Of a DNA stretch of 64,000 nt, positions 44,625 to 53,473 are shown in pieces (position 1 is the first letter of the stretch; every line of letters begins with the position of its first letter). The stretch comes from Gemmatimonadota bacterium (GTDB lineage Bacteria > Gemmatimonadota > Gemmatimonadetes > Gemmatimonadales > GWC2-71-9). Location: contig QHVB01000030.1 of assembly GCA_003222195.1 (NCBI GenBank), positions 124,001-188,000 of the forward strand, given 5' to 3'. A program made the translations under genes and the position numbers. The notes under the pieces were generated by a model that did not search any database, was not told where the DNA came from, and saw nothing but the letters and a program-made list of their open reading frames with translations.

Positions 44625-45854
44625 ATGGAGGAGCGGCAGCTCATCTACGACTGGAACAGCGCCGGCGGTACAGACGGTCACTTCGATTGGACGCGAGCCC
44701 GGGTTGACCTGAACGACGAGACGCTGCGCGACGGACTGCAGTCGCCGTCGGTCACGGATCCGTCGCTCGAGGTCAAGAAGCGGCTGCTGCACCTGATGGC
44801 CGACCTCGGGATCGTCGCGGCAGACATCGGCTTACCGGGTGCCGGCCCGCGGGTCGTCGAGCAGGTGCGCGCGCTGGCGCGGGAAATCCGTGATCACAAG
44901 CTTCCGATCGCCCCGAACTGTGCCGCCCGTACCGTGCTCGCGGACGTGGAGCCGATCGTGCGAATCTCGGACGAAGTCGGCATCAAGATCGAAGCGGCCA
45001 CGTTCATCGGCTCCTCGCCGATTCGGCAGTACACGGAGGACTGGACGCTCGACCGGATCGTCGCCGCGACCGAGGAGGCGGTGACCTATGCGGTCAAGCA
45101 TGGCCTGCCGGTCATGTATGTCACCGAAGATACGACGCGGGCTCGCCCTGAGACGCTCAAGGCATTGTACAGCACCGCGATCGAGTGTGGCGCGGGTCGA
45201 ATCTGCCTGGCCGACACGGTCGGGCATGCGACACCGGACGGCGTAAAGGCGTTAGTGAACTTCGTCAAAAAAGAAATCGTCAAACAGAACAACGTAAAAG
45301 TAGACTGGCATGGGCATCGTGATCGGGGGATGGGGCTCATCAACTGTCTCGCGGCGATCGAGGCGGGAGTGGATCGCGTGCATGCCACCGCCCTTGGCGT
45401 CGGCGAGCGGGTCGGCAACGCCGAGATGGATCTCCTGATCGTCAACCTGAAGCTGTTGGGCGCGCATCAGGGGGATATTCGTAAGCTGCCGGAGTACTGC
45501 CGCCTGGTCGCTGATGCCGTTGGGGTGCCGATCCCCGTGAACTACCCGGTCATCGGAACGGATGCGTTTCGGACCGGTACCGGCGTCCACGCCGCGGCGA
45601 TTATCAAGGCGAAGAAAAAGGGCCACACCTGGCTTGCCGATCGGGTGTACAGCTCCGTCCCGGCCGAGGAGTTCGGCTTCGAGCAGCGCATCGAGATCTC
45701 TCCGGTGTCGGGCATCTCGAACGTGAAGTATTGGCTCGAGCATCATGGCTACGATCCCGACGACGAAGCGGCCTGCCGCACGCTGTTCGACGCGGCGAAG
45801 CGAACCGATCGGGTGTTGTCCGACGAGGAGTGCCACCGGTTGCTGAGCTCATGA
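44625..45854 (+). CDS. 2-isopropylmalate/homocitrate synthase-like enzyme
   Basis: 409 residues from ATG 44625, chosen because the family pattern starts there (MEERQLIYDWN); ATG 44574 gives 17 extra residues. DLNDETLRDGLQSPSV, with DETLRDG in place of the DTTLRDGEQ form of LeuA, AATFIGSSPIRQY, DWHGHRDRGMGL and HATALGVGERVGNAEMDLL (metal His and catalytic residues) belong to the HMGL-like TIM barrel. No C-terminal LeuA dimer domain is present, only a short helical end. It may condense acetyl-CoA with a 2-oxo acid, but the substrate is not clear. Overlaps the next gene by ATGA. Confidence 0.82.
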   Translation: MEERQLIYDWNSAGGTDGHFDWTRARVDLNDETLRDGLQSPSVTDPSLEVKKRLLHLMADLGIVAADIGLPGAGPRVVEQVRALAREIRDHKLPIAPNCAARTVLADVEPIVRISDEVGIKIEAATFIGSSPIRQYTEDWTLDRIVAATEEAVTYAVKHGLPVMYVTEDTTRARPETLKALYSTAIECGAGRICLADTVGHATPDGVKALVNFVKKEIVKQNNVKVDWHGHRDRGMGLINCLAAIEAGVDRVHATALGVGERVGNAEMDLLIVNLKLLGAHQGDIRKLPEYCRLVADAVGVPIPVNYPVIGTDAFRTGTGVHAAAIIKAKKKGHTWLADRVYSSVPAEEFGFEQRIEISPVSGISNVKYWLEHHGYDPDDEAACRTLFDAAKRTDRVLSDEECHRLLSS

Positions 45855-47464
45855 GTTTCCGGGACATCGAGAAGTCGTTTTTCGATCTCTACTGGCACAT
45901 GGATCCGGTCGCCGCGACCCAGGCCGGCGTCCCCGGCGGAGGCTATGACGATCGCTACGGGCGCTTCAGTCCCGCCGCACTCGCCCCCCACCTTGCCGCG
46001 CTCAAGTCCATCGCCACGGCACTCGAAGGGGTGAACGCGGCCGATCTGGACGAGGAGATCGACCGCACGGCGCTGCTCAACGAGGTCCGCGTCATGCTGC
46101 GCCGGTTCGAGAAGCTCAAGCCCCAAGCCAAGAATCCGGAGTTCTGGCTCTCGCATCTGCTGGGGGGACTGCACCACCTGCTGCTCTCCGCCGACCGCAC
46201 GCCTGCCGAGAAGGCGGCGGCGGCGATCGGGCGGTTGGAAGACATCCCCAATTTCCTCGAGGATCTCAAGACCTCGCTCGAGGAACCGGTGCGCGTCTTT
46301 GTCGAGACGGCGGTTCGCATGACCGAAGGTGGCCGCTTGCTCATCAAGGAGATGGCCGCCGCGCTCGGCGCGCAGGCCCCGATGCACGCCGCCCGGCTCG
46401 CGGCGGCGGCGGAGCAGGCGAGGGATGCGCTCCTCAAGTTCGATACGAATCTCGCGCGTTGGCTCGAAATGGGGACGGAGCAGTTCGCGATCGGCGAAGA
46501 GGCATTCAACTTCCTGCTGCACTATCAGCACGCGCTGCGCGACACGGCGCCGGAGTTGTGGCGCTACGGCCTGCGCCTCAAGGAAGAGATCGAGGCGGAT
46601 CTGGTGCGGCTCGCTACGCGGCTCGACGGCAAGCCCTGGCCGGAGCTGGTCGACAAGCTCCGCGCCGATCATCCTGGTCCGAGCGAGCTGGTGGACGCGT
46701 ACTCCAAAGAGATGGCGCGCGCGCGCGACTTCGTGGCCGAGCGCAAGCTCGCGCCGATTCCGAACGCGCCGTTGGGAGTGATTCCCACACCGGCGTTCAT
46801 GCGGCCGGTCATTCCATACGCCGCCTACGACAGCCCCGGCGCCTATAGTCGCAACCGGACCGGCTGGTTCTACGTCACCGTCCCCGACTCGCGGTTGCCC
46901 ACGGCGCAGCAGGAGCGCATTCTGCGCGATCACTGCCGCTACGAGCTCGCTGCCACCGCGCTGCATGAGGGTTATCCCGGCCATCATCTGCAGCTCGTCA
47001 TCGCGAAAGAGCTCCCGTCACACGTCAGGAAGAACCTGTGGACGCCGCTGACGGTCGAAGGCTGGGCGCTGTACTGCGAAGACATGATGGGTGAGGAGGG
47101 CTTCTACGCCTCCGACCAGGAGCTGTTCTTCCAGCGCGTGCACCTGCTGTGGCGCGCGATGCGCATTCTGCTGGACGTCGGCCTTCATACGCGCGGCATG
47201 ACCCGCGAGCAGGCGGTCGATCAGATGGTGAACGAGCTGCACGTGGAGCGCGGCAATGCGGAGGCGGAAGTACGGCGCTACTGCGCCTGGCCCGCCTATC
47301 AGCTCTGCTACGCCGTCGGGCGGCGCGAGCTGCTCCGGCTGCGCGACGATTTTCGGAAGGCGAGAGGCAACCACTTCTCGCTGCGCGCTTTCCACGACGC
47401 CGTCCTGCCGTACGGCGGTCTCCCCGTCACGCTGATCCGCTGGGGACTCGGCCTGGGTGAGTAA
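45851..47464 (+). CDS. DUF885-family metal-dependent peptidase-like protein
   Basis: 537 residues with ATG 45851 overlapping the previous stop. Mainly helical; the motif ALHEGYPGHHLQLV is the DUF885 hallmark and resembles an HExxH zinc site, with WALYCEDMMGEEG as the downstream acidic piece. No signal peptide, so cytoplasmic unless exported by another route. Family activity is not well defined. Overlaps the MFS start by eight bases. Confidence 0.85.
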   Translation: MSFRDIEKSFFDLYWHMDPVAATQAGVPGGGYDDRYGRFSPAALAPHLAALKSIATALEGVNAADLDEEIDRTALLNEVRVMLRRFEKLKPQAKNPEFWLSHLLGGLHHLLLSADRTPAEKAAAAIGRLEDIPNFLEDLKTSLEEPVRVFVETAVRMTEGGRLLIKEMAAALGAQAPMHAARLAAAAEQARDALLKFDTNLARWLEMGTEQFAIGEEAFNFLLHYQHALRDTAPELWRYGLRLKEEIEADLVRLATRLDGKPWPELVDKLRADHPGPSELVDAYSKEMARARDFVAERKLAPIPNAPLGVIPTPAFMRPVIPYAAYDSPGAYSRNRTGWFYVTVPDSRLPTAQQERILRDHCRYELAATALHEGYPGHHLQLVIAKELPSHVRKNLWTPLTVEGWALYCEDMMGEEGFYASDQELFFQRVHLLWRAMRILLDVGLHTRGMTREQAVDQMVNELHVERGNAEAEVRRYCAWPAYQLCYAVGRRELLRLRDDFRKARGNHFSLRAFHDAVLPYGGLPVTLIRWGLGLGE

Positions 47465-48632
47465 TCGGCTCCCCAGGCAGGTCAAGCTGTTCGGTGCAGT
47501 CTCCCTTCTCAATGACTTCGCGAGCGAGATGGTGTACCCGCTGCTGCCGGCGTTCGTCACCGGCGTGCTGGGCGGCGGGGCGGCCGCGCTCGGCGCGCTG
47601 GATGGCGCCGCGGATGCCGCGGCCGCGTTTGTAAAGCTCATCGCCGGTCGGCTCGCCGATCGCCCCGAGCGGCGCGGGCCACTGATCGTGATCGGCTACT
47701 TCGTCGCGGCTGCCGTGCGGCCCATCATCGCGGTGACGGCCGCGGCGTGGCAGGTCATCGGCCTGCGCGTCATCGATCGGCTTGGGAAGGGCCTGCGCAC
47801 CCCGCCGAGAGACGCGCTGATCGGGGATGTGACCCCGGCCCCGCTGGTCGGGCGTGCGTTCGGGCTGCAGCGGGGACTCGATCATGTGGGCGCGGTGATT
47901 GGGCCGCTGATTGCCTGGTGGATGCTGTCCACGGGCGCAGACGTGCGAAAAGTGATCGTCGCGAGCCTCATTCCAGGTGTCCTGGTCCTGGTACTGGCGA
48001 TATGGGCGGCGAGGGGCGCCGAGGGGCGGCGAGGGGCGGCGAACGACTTGAGGCCTGAGGGTTCGCCACCCTCCGCCGCCTTCCGCCGCCCTTCGCCGCC
48101 CGTGATTGCCATCGCGATTTTCTACCTGATCCGAATGCCCGAGACGCTCATGATCCTTCGGGCGCAGCGATTAGGCATCGCGGTCGCCGTCGTGCCGCTG
48201 TTGTGGGCGGCGTTGCACGTCGTCCGCTCTTCGACCTCGTTTGTGGGCGGCGCGTTGTCGGACCGGATCGGCCCGTCGCGGACCATGTGGATCGGCTGGC
48301 TCAGCTACGTCGTCCTTGCTGGTGGAATGGCGTTGGCGGCCACTCCGCTCGCGGCCTGGCTCGTGTTTCTTGCGCTCGGGGTGGTCGCCGGTCTGACAGA
48401 AAGTCCCGAGCGCGCGCTCGTGTCAGCGGCAACGGGAGGTCATCGCGGTAGTGGGTTTGGCGTCTATCATGCGCTTACGGGTGTGGCGGCGTTGGTTGGC
48501 GGAATCGCGCTGGGCCTGGTTTTTCAGCGCATCAGTGGGGCGACGGCGTTTCTCGTAAGTGCTGCTGGCGCCTTGGGTTTGGTGATCCTCTGGCCTTTCT
48601 GGAGCCGCTCGCATAGGGTTCCCCCGCCATGA
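47457..48632 (+). CDS. MFS transporter with a translated palindromic repeat in its central loop
   Basis: 391 residues, about 11-12 membrane segments; GTG 47457 with an eight-base overlap. Motif-like GRLADRPERRGPLIVIGYF and RVIDRLGKGLRTPPRDALIGD are typical of a subgroup of MFS permeases of unknown substrate. Between TM6 and TM7 the residues from AARGAEGRRGAAND to RRPSPP are coded by a 98-base inverted repeat (48004-48101). Overlaps kup by ATGA. Confidence 0.88.
   Translation: MSNRLPRQVKLFGAVSLLNDFASEMVYPLLPAFVTGVLGGGAAALGALDGAADAAAAFVKLIAGRLADRPERRGPLIVIGYFVAAAVRPIIAVTAAAWQVIGLRVIDRLGKGLRTPPRDALIGDVTPAPLVGRAFGLQRGLDHVGAVIGPLIAWWMLSTGADVRKVIVASLIPGVLVLVLAIWAARGAEGRRGAANDLRPEGSPPSAAFRRPSPPVIAIAIFYLIRMPETLMILRAQRLGIAVAVVPLLWAALHVVRSSTSFVGGALSDRIGPSRTMWIGWLSYVVLAGGMALAATPLAAWLVFLALGVVAGLTESPERALVSAATGGHRGSGFGVYHALTGVAALVGGIALGLVFQRISGATAFLVSAAGALGLVILWPFWSRSHRVPPP
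48004..48101. repeat. 41-bp-arm palindromic element in frame inside the MFS gene
   Basis: Left arm 48004-48044 (GGGCGGCGAGGGGCGCCGAG...) and right arm 48061-48101 (GTTCGCCACCCTCC...) are near-complementary over 41 bases with a 16-base loop. Arms are made of GGGGCGGCG(A) units, also present in the atpZ tail at 23581-23621. Confidence 0.85.
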
Positions 48633-50551
48633 GCGCCCCTCTCGCTCCTCAAAATCCCCATCCGACCGCCACGCCAGCCCATCCGCGAGGGCGGTACCTC
48701 GCGCGCCTGTCCTTGCTGGCGCTCGGCGTGGTGTACGGCGACATCGGGACCAGCCCGCTGTACGCGCTGCGGGAGGCATTTCACGGACAGCACGGGATTC
48801 CGGTGACGCCGTTCAACGTGCTGGGTGTGCTGTCGCTCATTTTCTGGTCGCTGCTGCTCATCGTGACGGTGAAGTATCACGTGGTGATCATACGCGCCGA
48901 CAACAAGGGTGAAGGCGGTGTGCTTGCGTTGATGGCGCTGGTGAACGGCAGCCGGTTGGCGCGGGGACTCACGCCGCGGCGTCTGATGATCGTCCTCGGC
49001 ATCTTCGGGGCGGCGTTGCTGTACGCCGATGGCGCGCTGACGCCGGCGATCTCGGTGCTCTCCGCGGTCGAGGGTGTTGAGATTGCGACACCCCAGCTCC
49101 AGCACTGGGTCATCTGGATTACGCTCGCCATCCTGATCGGTCTGTTCATGTTCCAGAGCCGCGGCACAGCGGGGGTGGGCGCGGTGTTCGGGCCGGTCAT
49201 GCTTGTCTGGTTCGCCACGATCGCCGTGCTGGGGGTCAGCGGCATTCTCAAGAATCCCGCCGTCGTCGGTGCGGTATTACCGACCCACGCCATTCGGTTC
49301 CTTGCGGAGGATCCTGGACGCGGCCTGCTCGTACTGGGGGCGGTCTTTCTGGTCGTGACCGGCGGCGAAGCGCTGTATGCCGACCTTGGTCACTTCGGCC
49401 ACACGGCGATCCAACTCGCGTGGTTCACAATTCCGCTGCCTGCGCTGCTGCTCAACTATTTCGGCCAGGGCGCCCTGTTGCTGACGAATCCCGCGGCGGC
49501 GGCCAACCCCTTCTATCTTCTGGCCCCAGCAAAGCTGCTGCTTCCGCTCATCCCGCTGGCGACGTTAGCCGCGATCATCGCCTCCCAGGCCGTCATTTCC
49601 GGCGCGTTCTCGCTCACGCGGCAGGCGGTACAGCTCGGCTACATCCCGCGGATGGACATCGAACACACGTCGTCGCGCGAGATCGGGCAGATCTACGTCC
49701 CGACGGTGAACAAGATGCTGGCGGTGCTCACGATTGCGCTGGTCCTGTATTTCCAAACCTCGAGCAACCTCGCGGGCGCCTACGGGGTCGCGCTGTCGAC
49801 GCTCATGGCGTTGACCACCGTGATGTTTTACGTCATGAGCCGGGAGGTGTGGGGCTGGAGCATTATCAAGGCGGCGGCGGTTTCCGGCTCGTTCCTCATC
49901 GTCGACCTGACGTTCCTCGTGGCGAATGCGCTCAAAATCTGGCACGGAGGGTGGGTGCCGCTGGCGATCGCGATCGCGCTGTACTTCGTGATGATTACCT
50001 GGAAGCGCGGGCGGGAGATTCTCTCCAAGCGCATGATGGAGAAGACGGTGCCGCTGAAGCTGCTGCTCGCGGACCTGGCAGCCGAGCCGCCGACGCGCGT
50101 GCCGGGGACGGCGGTCTTCATGTATGGCAGCCCCGACGGCACGCCGCCCGCGCTGGTGCTGAATCTCACGCACAACAAGGTGCTGCATGAGAAGATCGTG
50201 TTTCTCACGATCATCACCGAGGACGTCCCGCACGTGGGGGCCGAGCGGCGTGTGACGGTGAAGCGCAGCGGCAAAGGCTTCCACAGCGTCACGGCGCGCT
50301 ACGGGTTTATGCAGGATCCCGATATCGACGAGGTGCTGGCGGCGTGTAAGGAGAACGGCCTGAGTATCCCCCTCGAGGGGACGACGTTCTTTCTGGGCCG
50401 GGAAACGCTGATTGCTTCGGATCGGCCGGGAATGGCGATGTGGCGGGAGCGCCTGTTCTCCTTCATGTCGCGCAATGCGCTCCGCGCGACGGCGTTCTTC
50501 AAGATTCCGCCGAATCAGGTGTTTGAAGTCGGGGCGTACGTCGAGCTCTGA
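48629..50551 (+). CDS. kup: Kup-type potassium uptake protein
   Basis: 640 residues. LALGVVYGDIGTSPLYALRE is the Kup signature, followed by 12 membrane segments (ADNKGEGGVLALMAL, VVTGGEALYADLGHFG, TAVFMYGSPDGTPPAL) and a C-terminal cytoplasmic domain. Takes up potassium with protons. ATG 48629 overlaps the MFS stop. A terminator follows, then the c-di-AMP riboswitch of the second potassium importer. Confidence 0.95.
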   Translation: MSAPLAPQNPHPTATPAHPRGRYLARLSLLALGVVYGDIGTSPLYALREAFHGQHGIPVTPFNVLGVLSLIFWSLLLIVTVKYHVVIIRADNKGEGGVLALMALVNGSRLARGLTPRRLMIVLGIFGAALLYADGALTPAISVLSAVEGVEIATPQLQHWVIWITLAILIGLFMFQSRGTAGVGAVFGPVMLVWFATIAVLGVSGILKNPAVVGAVLPTHAIRFLAEDPGRGLLVLGAVFLVVTGGEALYADLGHFGHTAIQLAWFTIPLPALLLNYFGQGALLLTNPAAAANPFYLLAPAKLLLPLIPLATLAAIIASQAVISGAFSLTRQAVQLGYIPRMDIEHTSSREIGQIYVPTVNKMLAVLTIALVLYFQTSSNLAGAYGVALSTLMALTTVMFYVMSREVWGWSIIKAAAVSGSFLIVDLTFLVANALKIWHGGWVPLAIAIALYFVMITWKRGREILSKRMMEKTVPLKLLLADLAAEPPTRVPGTAVFMYGSPDGTPPALVLNLTHNKVLHEKIVFLTIITEDVPHVGAERRVTVKRSGKGFHSVTARYGFMQDPDIDEVLAACKENGLSIPLEGTTFFLGRETLIASDRPGMAMWRERLFSFMSRNALRATAFFKIPPNQVFEVGAYVEL

Positions 50552-50583
50552 AACGGAGTACCGCAGCACAGTAACAAGGACAT

Positions 50584-50620
50584 GCGCCCGGGGACTTGCA
50601 TCCCGGGCGCGTCTTTTGTT
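50584..50620 (+). terminator. Rho-independent terminator after kup
   Basis: Stem GCGCCCGGG (50584-50592) with CCCGGGCGC (50602-50610), nine perfect pairs, nine-base loop, followed by GTCTTTTGTT. It separates kup from the riboswitch. Confidence 0.88.
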
Positions 50621-50625
50621 AGGTA

Positions 50626-50750
50626 GTGGCCGCAAGCCGAGTCCCGCTACCGAAGCGGGAACGGGGGACCCAGGTAATTGGGGCGCAGCGCCGTAAGGCG
50701 CAGGGCAGTCAGTCTCTTCCGCCCGAGCCCGTCAGCTAACCCCGTAGGCT
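50626..50750 (+). promoter_or_regulatory. c-di-AMP riboswitch (ydaO/yuaA class)
   Basis: Matches the class in order: GCCGAGTC (50636 on), CGGGGGACCCA (50662-50672), TTGGGG, a variable GC hairpin, then CCCGAGCCCGTCAGCTAACC and CCGTAGGC (50722-50749). The class senses c-di-AMP and, when bound, lowers expression of potassium and osmolyte importers. Here it lies directly upstream of a KimA-like gene; the ribosome binding site GGAGGAG comes 3-9 bases after it. No separate terminator is visible, so control may act on translation (inference). A search with the Rfam model RF00379 would confirm. Confidence 0.92.
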
Positions 50751-50765
50751 TCGGAGGAGAGACCG

Positions 50766-52802
50766 ATGTCGTCCCCCACCGCGGGATTCCCCGATCTCGG
50801 GGAGCCGTGGACTGCCCGTATGAAGCGCGTCCTGCTTGGCAGGAAGCGCGAGCTCCAGCCGAACGTATTCCACAAAGTCTCCCTCATCGCGCTGCTCGCG
50901 TGGGTCGGCCTCGGGGCGGACGGTCTGTCATCATCCGCGTATGGGCCGGAGGAGGCGTTCAAAACCCTCGGCACACATACCTACCTCGCGGTTGGCTTGG
51001 CGTTGGCGACGGCGTTCACCGTGCTCGTCATCTCCTACGCGTATAGCAGGATCATCGAGCAGTTCCCGCTCGGTGGCGGCGGCTACGTCGTGGCTTCGCG
51101 GCTCCTGGGGCAGAAGGCCGGCGTCGTGTCGGGGTCGGCGCTGGTTGTCGACTATGTGCTCACGATCTCCATTTCGATTGCGGCGGCGGGCGACGCGATT
51201 TTCAGTTTTCTCCCGCCTGGATGGACGAGCGCGGTGCTGCTCGGCGTACTGCCGGTCAAGCTGCTCGTGGAGCTCGCGGCCATCGGCTTCCTCATCCTCT
51301 TGAATCTTCGGGGCGTGAAGGAATCGGTGATCGCGCTCGCGCCGCTCTTCATGGTTTTCCTGATCAGTCACGCGATCCTCATCGGCGGCGTGATCATCGG
51401 ACGGCTCGGCGATATCCCGGCCGTATTCGCTGAGGTGCATCGGGGATTCGCGCAGGGCCTTCAGGCGCCTCCCATCGGGCTCGGTCTCGCCGGGATGATG
51501 GCGCTGTTCGTCCGCGCATACGCCCTCGGCGGCGGGACGTACACCGGAATCGAAGCCGTGTCGAACGGGCTATCGATCATGCGTGAGCCGAAAGTCCAGA
51601 CGGGAAAGCGGACGATGGCTTTGATGGCCGTCTCACTCGCCGTGACCGCCGGTGGGCTTATCCTGGCCTACTTGCTCGTACATGCGACGCCGGCTCCCGG
51701 CCGCACGATGAACGCCGTGCTCGCAAATCAGTTCGCGGGCGGTTGGGCCGGGATCGGCGCCCTGTTTGTGTTTGTCGCGCTGCTGTCGGAAGCGCTGCTC
51801 CTCATCGTCGCGGGCCAGACGGGATTCATCGACGGTCCGCGCGTGATGGCGAACATGGCCGTCGACTCGTATATGCCGCACCGCTTCAGCCAGCTCTCCG
51901 ATCGTCTGACGATGTCGTACGGCGTGCTCCTGATCGGTGGCGCGTCGCTGCTCGCGCTCGTCTATACGGGCGGCAACGTGACGCACCTGGTGGTGCTGTA
52001 TTCGATCAACGTCTTTCTGACGTTCTCGCTCTCAGAGCTGGCGATGTGCCGGTTCTGGGTGCGGGAGCGGAAGAAGCATCCCGATTGGCGGAAGCACATC
52101 TCCGTGCATCTGACCGGCCTCACACTCTGCGTCTTCATCCTTACCGTGACGGTCTACGAGAAGTTCGGGGAAGGGGGATGGGTGACGCTCGCGCTGACCG
52201 GCGGATTGATCGCGGGCTGTTTCCTGATTCGCCGGCACTATCGCAGGGTCCACGACAAGCTCCGGCGGCTCGATGGGATTCTCACGGCTCTGCCGGCTGG
52301 CGTCGCACCGCCGCCGGCCCAGTCGCACGATCCCGCCGCGCCCACTGCGGTGCTGCTGGTCGGCGGATATAGCGGGCTAGGTATCCATTCACTGCTCGCG
52401 GTGCAGCGCTTGTTCCCCGGCTACTTCAAGAACTTCGTATTCGTCTCGGTAGGCGTGATCGATTCGGCGAGCTTCGTGAATGTCGAGGCAGTCGACGAGG
52501 TCCGCGACCGTACTGCCGCCGATCTGCGCCGCTACGTCGAGCTCGCTACGGGGCTCGGGCTCGCCGCGGACTCGCGCATGGCGGTGGGCACCGAGGCTGT
52601 CGCAACCGCCGCCGACCTGTGCGTACAGATCGCCGCCGAATTCCCGCGGTCCCTCTTTTTTGCCGGCAAGCTGATCTTCGAACGGGAACGTTGGTACCAG
52701 CGGCTGCTGCACAACGAGACTGCTTACCAACTGCAGCGCCGGCTCCAATTCGCCGGGCTCAACGCCATGGTGCTCCCTGTTCGGGTGACGGAGGCTGCAT
52801 GA
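50766..52802 (+). CDS. KimA-like high-affinity potassium importer
   Basis: 678 residues, APC superfamily, about 12 membrane segments. Starts like KimA: LQPNVFHKVSLIALLAWVGLGADGLSSSAYGPEEAF; then GGGGYVVASRLLG, ALGGGTYTGIEAVSNG, QTGFIDGPRVMANMA. The C-terminal about 150 residues form a cytoplasmic domain (AVLLVGGYSGLGIHSLLAVQRLFPGYF). In Bacillus, KimA is controlled by a c-di-AMP riboswitch and by c-di-AMP itself; the riboswitch just upstream supports the call. GGAGGAG before ATG 50766. Overlaps the small gene behind by ATGA. Confidence 0.9.
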   Translation: MSSPTAGFPDLGEPWTARMKRVLLGRKRELQPNVFHKVSLIALLAWVGLGADGLSSSAYGPEEAFKTLGTHTYLAVGLALATAFTVLVISYAYSRIIEQFPLGGGGYVVASRLLGQKAGVVSGSALVVDYVLTISISIAAAGDAIFSFLPPGWTSAVLLGVLPVKLLVELAAIGFLILLNLRGVKESVIALAPLFMVFLISHAILIGGVIIGRLGDIPAVFAEVHRGFAQGLQAPPIGLGLAGMMALFVRAYALGGGTYTGIEAVSNGLSIMREPKVQTGKRTMALMAVSLAVTAGGLILAYLLVHATPAPGRTMNAVLANQFAGGWAGIGALFVFVALLSEALLLIVAGQTGFIDGPRVMANMAVDSYMPHRFSQLSDRLTMSYGVLLIGGASLLALVYTGGNVTHLVVLYSINVFLTFSLSELAMCRFWVRERKKHPDWRKHISVHLTGLTLCVFILTVTVYEKFGEGGWVTLALTGGLIAGCFLIRRHYRRVHDKLRRLDGILTALPAGVAPPPAQSHDPAAPTAVLLVGGYSGLGIHSLLAVQRLFPGYFKNFVFVSVGVIDSASFVNVEAVDEVRDRTAADLRRYVELATGLGLAADSRMAVGTEAVATAADLCVQIAAEFPRSLFFAGKLIFERERWYQRLLHNETAYQLQRRLQFAGLNAMVLPVRVTEAA

Positions 52803-53089
52803 ACACTCGGACGGTTTCCCTCTACGTGGTGAGCCTCGGCGCAGTCGGCGGCTACCTGCTATGGCAGGGGCACGAGCGCCGCCGGATGGTGCAGGATCTT
52901 CGCGGGGCCGATCGACAAGCAGTCTACGAGAGCACGATTACGGGCTTCAAGAAGCTCTGCGTGGATCGAGGCGGCGAGGCCTTTGAGAAGTACTGTGACG
53001 CGCAACGCGATTTCCTGGAGCTTTTCCCGGAGTGTGATACCGGCTGTGCGCGGCTGCTTGCGAAGGCGGAGCAACTGCCGACGCGGTAG
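52799..53089 (+). CDS. Small membrane-anchored protein behind the potassium importer
   Basis: 96 residues, unknown. ATG overlaps the KimA-like stop. One N-terminal membrane helix (SLYVVSLGAVGGYLLW), then a helical part with four Cys (KKLCVDRG, EKYCDAQRDF, ECDTGCARLL). The position suggests co-expression with the importer, perhaps as an accessory subunit; no family known to me. Confidence 0.7.
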   Translation: MNTRTVSLYVVSLGAVGGYLLWQGHERRRMVQDLRGADRQAVYESTITGFKKLCVDRGGEAFEKYCDAQRDFLELFPECDTGCARLLAKAEQLPTR

Positions 53090-53106
53090 GACGGTCTAGC
53101 AACGAG

Positions 53107-53379
53107 CTACAGCTTCAGGAGGGCGATTAGTGTACCCAAAGTCCCGACCCAGAAGACAAACATCCAGCGGATCACTTTCGTCTCGAGACGCGCAAGGTCG
53201 GCTCGCACTTCGGCAACCGCCTGCGCCAGCCTAGACTCAAACCGCGCCCAGTTCAGGTCACTGGTCTCACGCAGCTCGGACCGGTACGTCGCGTCCACCT
53301 GGTTGAACCACTCCACGAGCTCGTTGGTGAGGTCGTCTCCGAACCTCTCGTAGAACTTGTGAGAGAGCTTGACGGTCAC
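53107..53379 (-). CDS. Small coiled-coil protein with C-terminal membrane helix
   Basis: 90 residues, GTG start at 53379. A charged helix (VEVRADLARLETKVIRWM-like) leads into one membrane segment FVFWVGTLGTLIALL. I recall the pattern of similar small proteins (LVEWFNQVDATYRSEL) in Gemmatimonadota; function unknown. Convergent with the gene at 52799. Confidence 0.7.
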   Translation of the reverse strand: MTVKLSHKFYERFGDDLTNELVEWFNQVDATYRSELRETSDLNWARFESRLAQAVAEVRADLARLETKVIRWMFVFWVGTLGTLIALLKL

Positions 53380-53473
53380 CGGGATCGCGAGCCCATGGAG
53401 GATCCGGTGACAGGATCAGCATACGCTCGGCGTTCTTGATAATCAATGCATCGCGACCGACATCATTCGACCG

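Noticed and set aside
50682..50706. Third copy of the GGGGCGCAGC palindrome
   Set aside because: It is the variable hairpin of the c-di-AMP riboswitch; the resemblance to the repeat is limited to a few bases.
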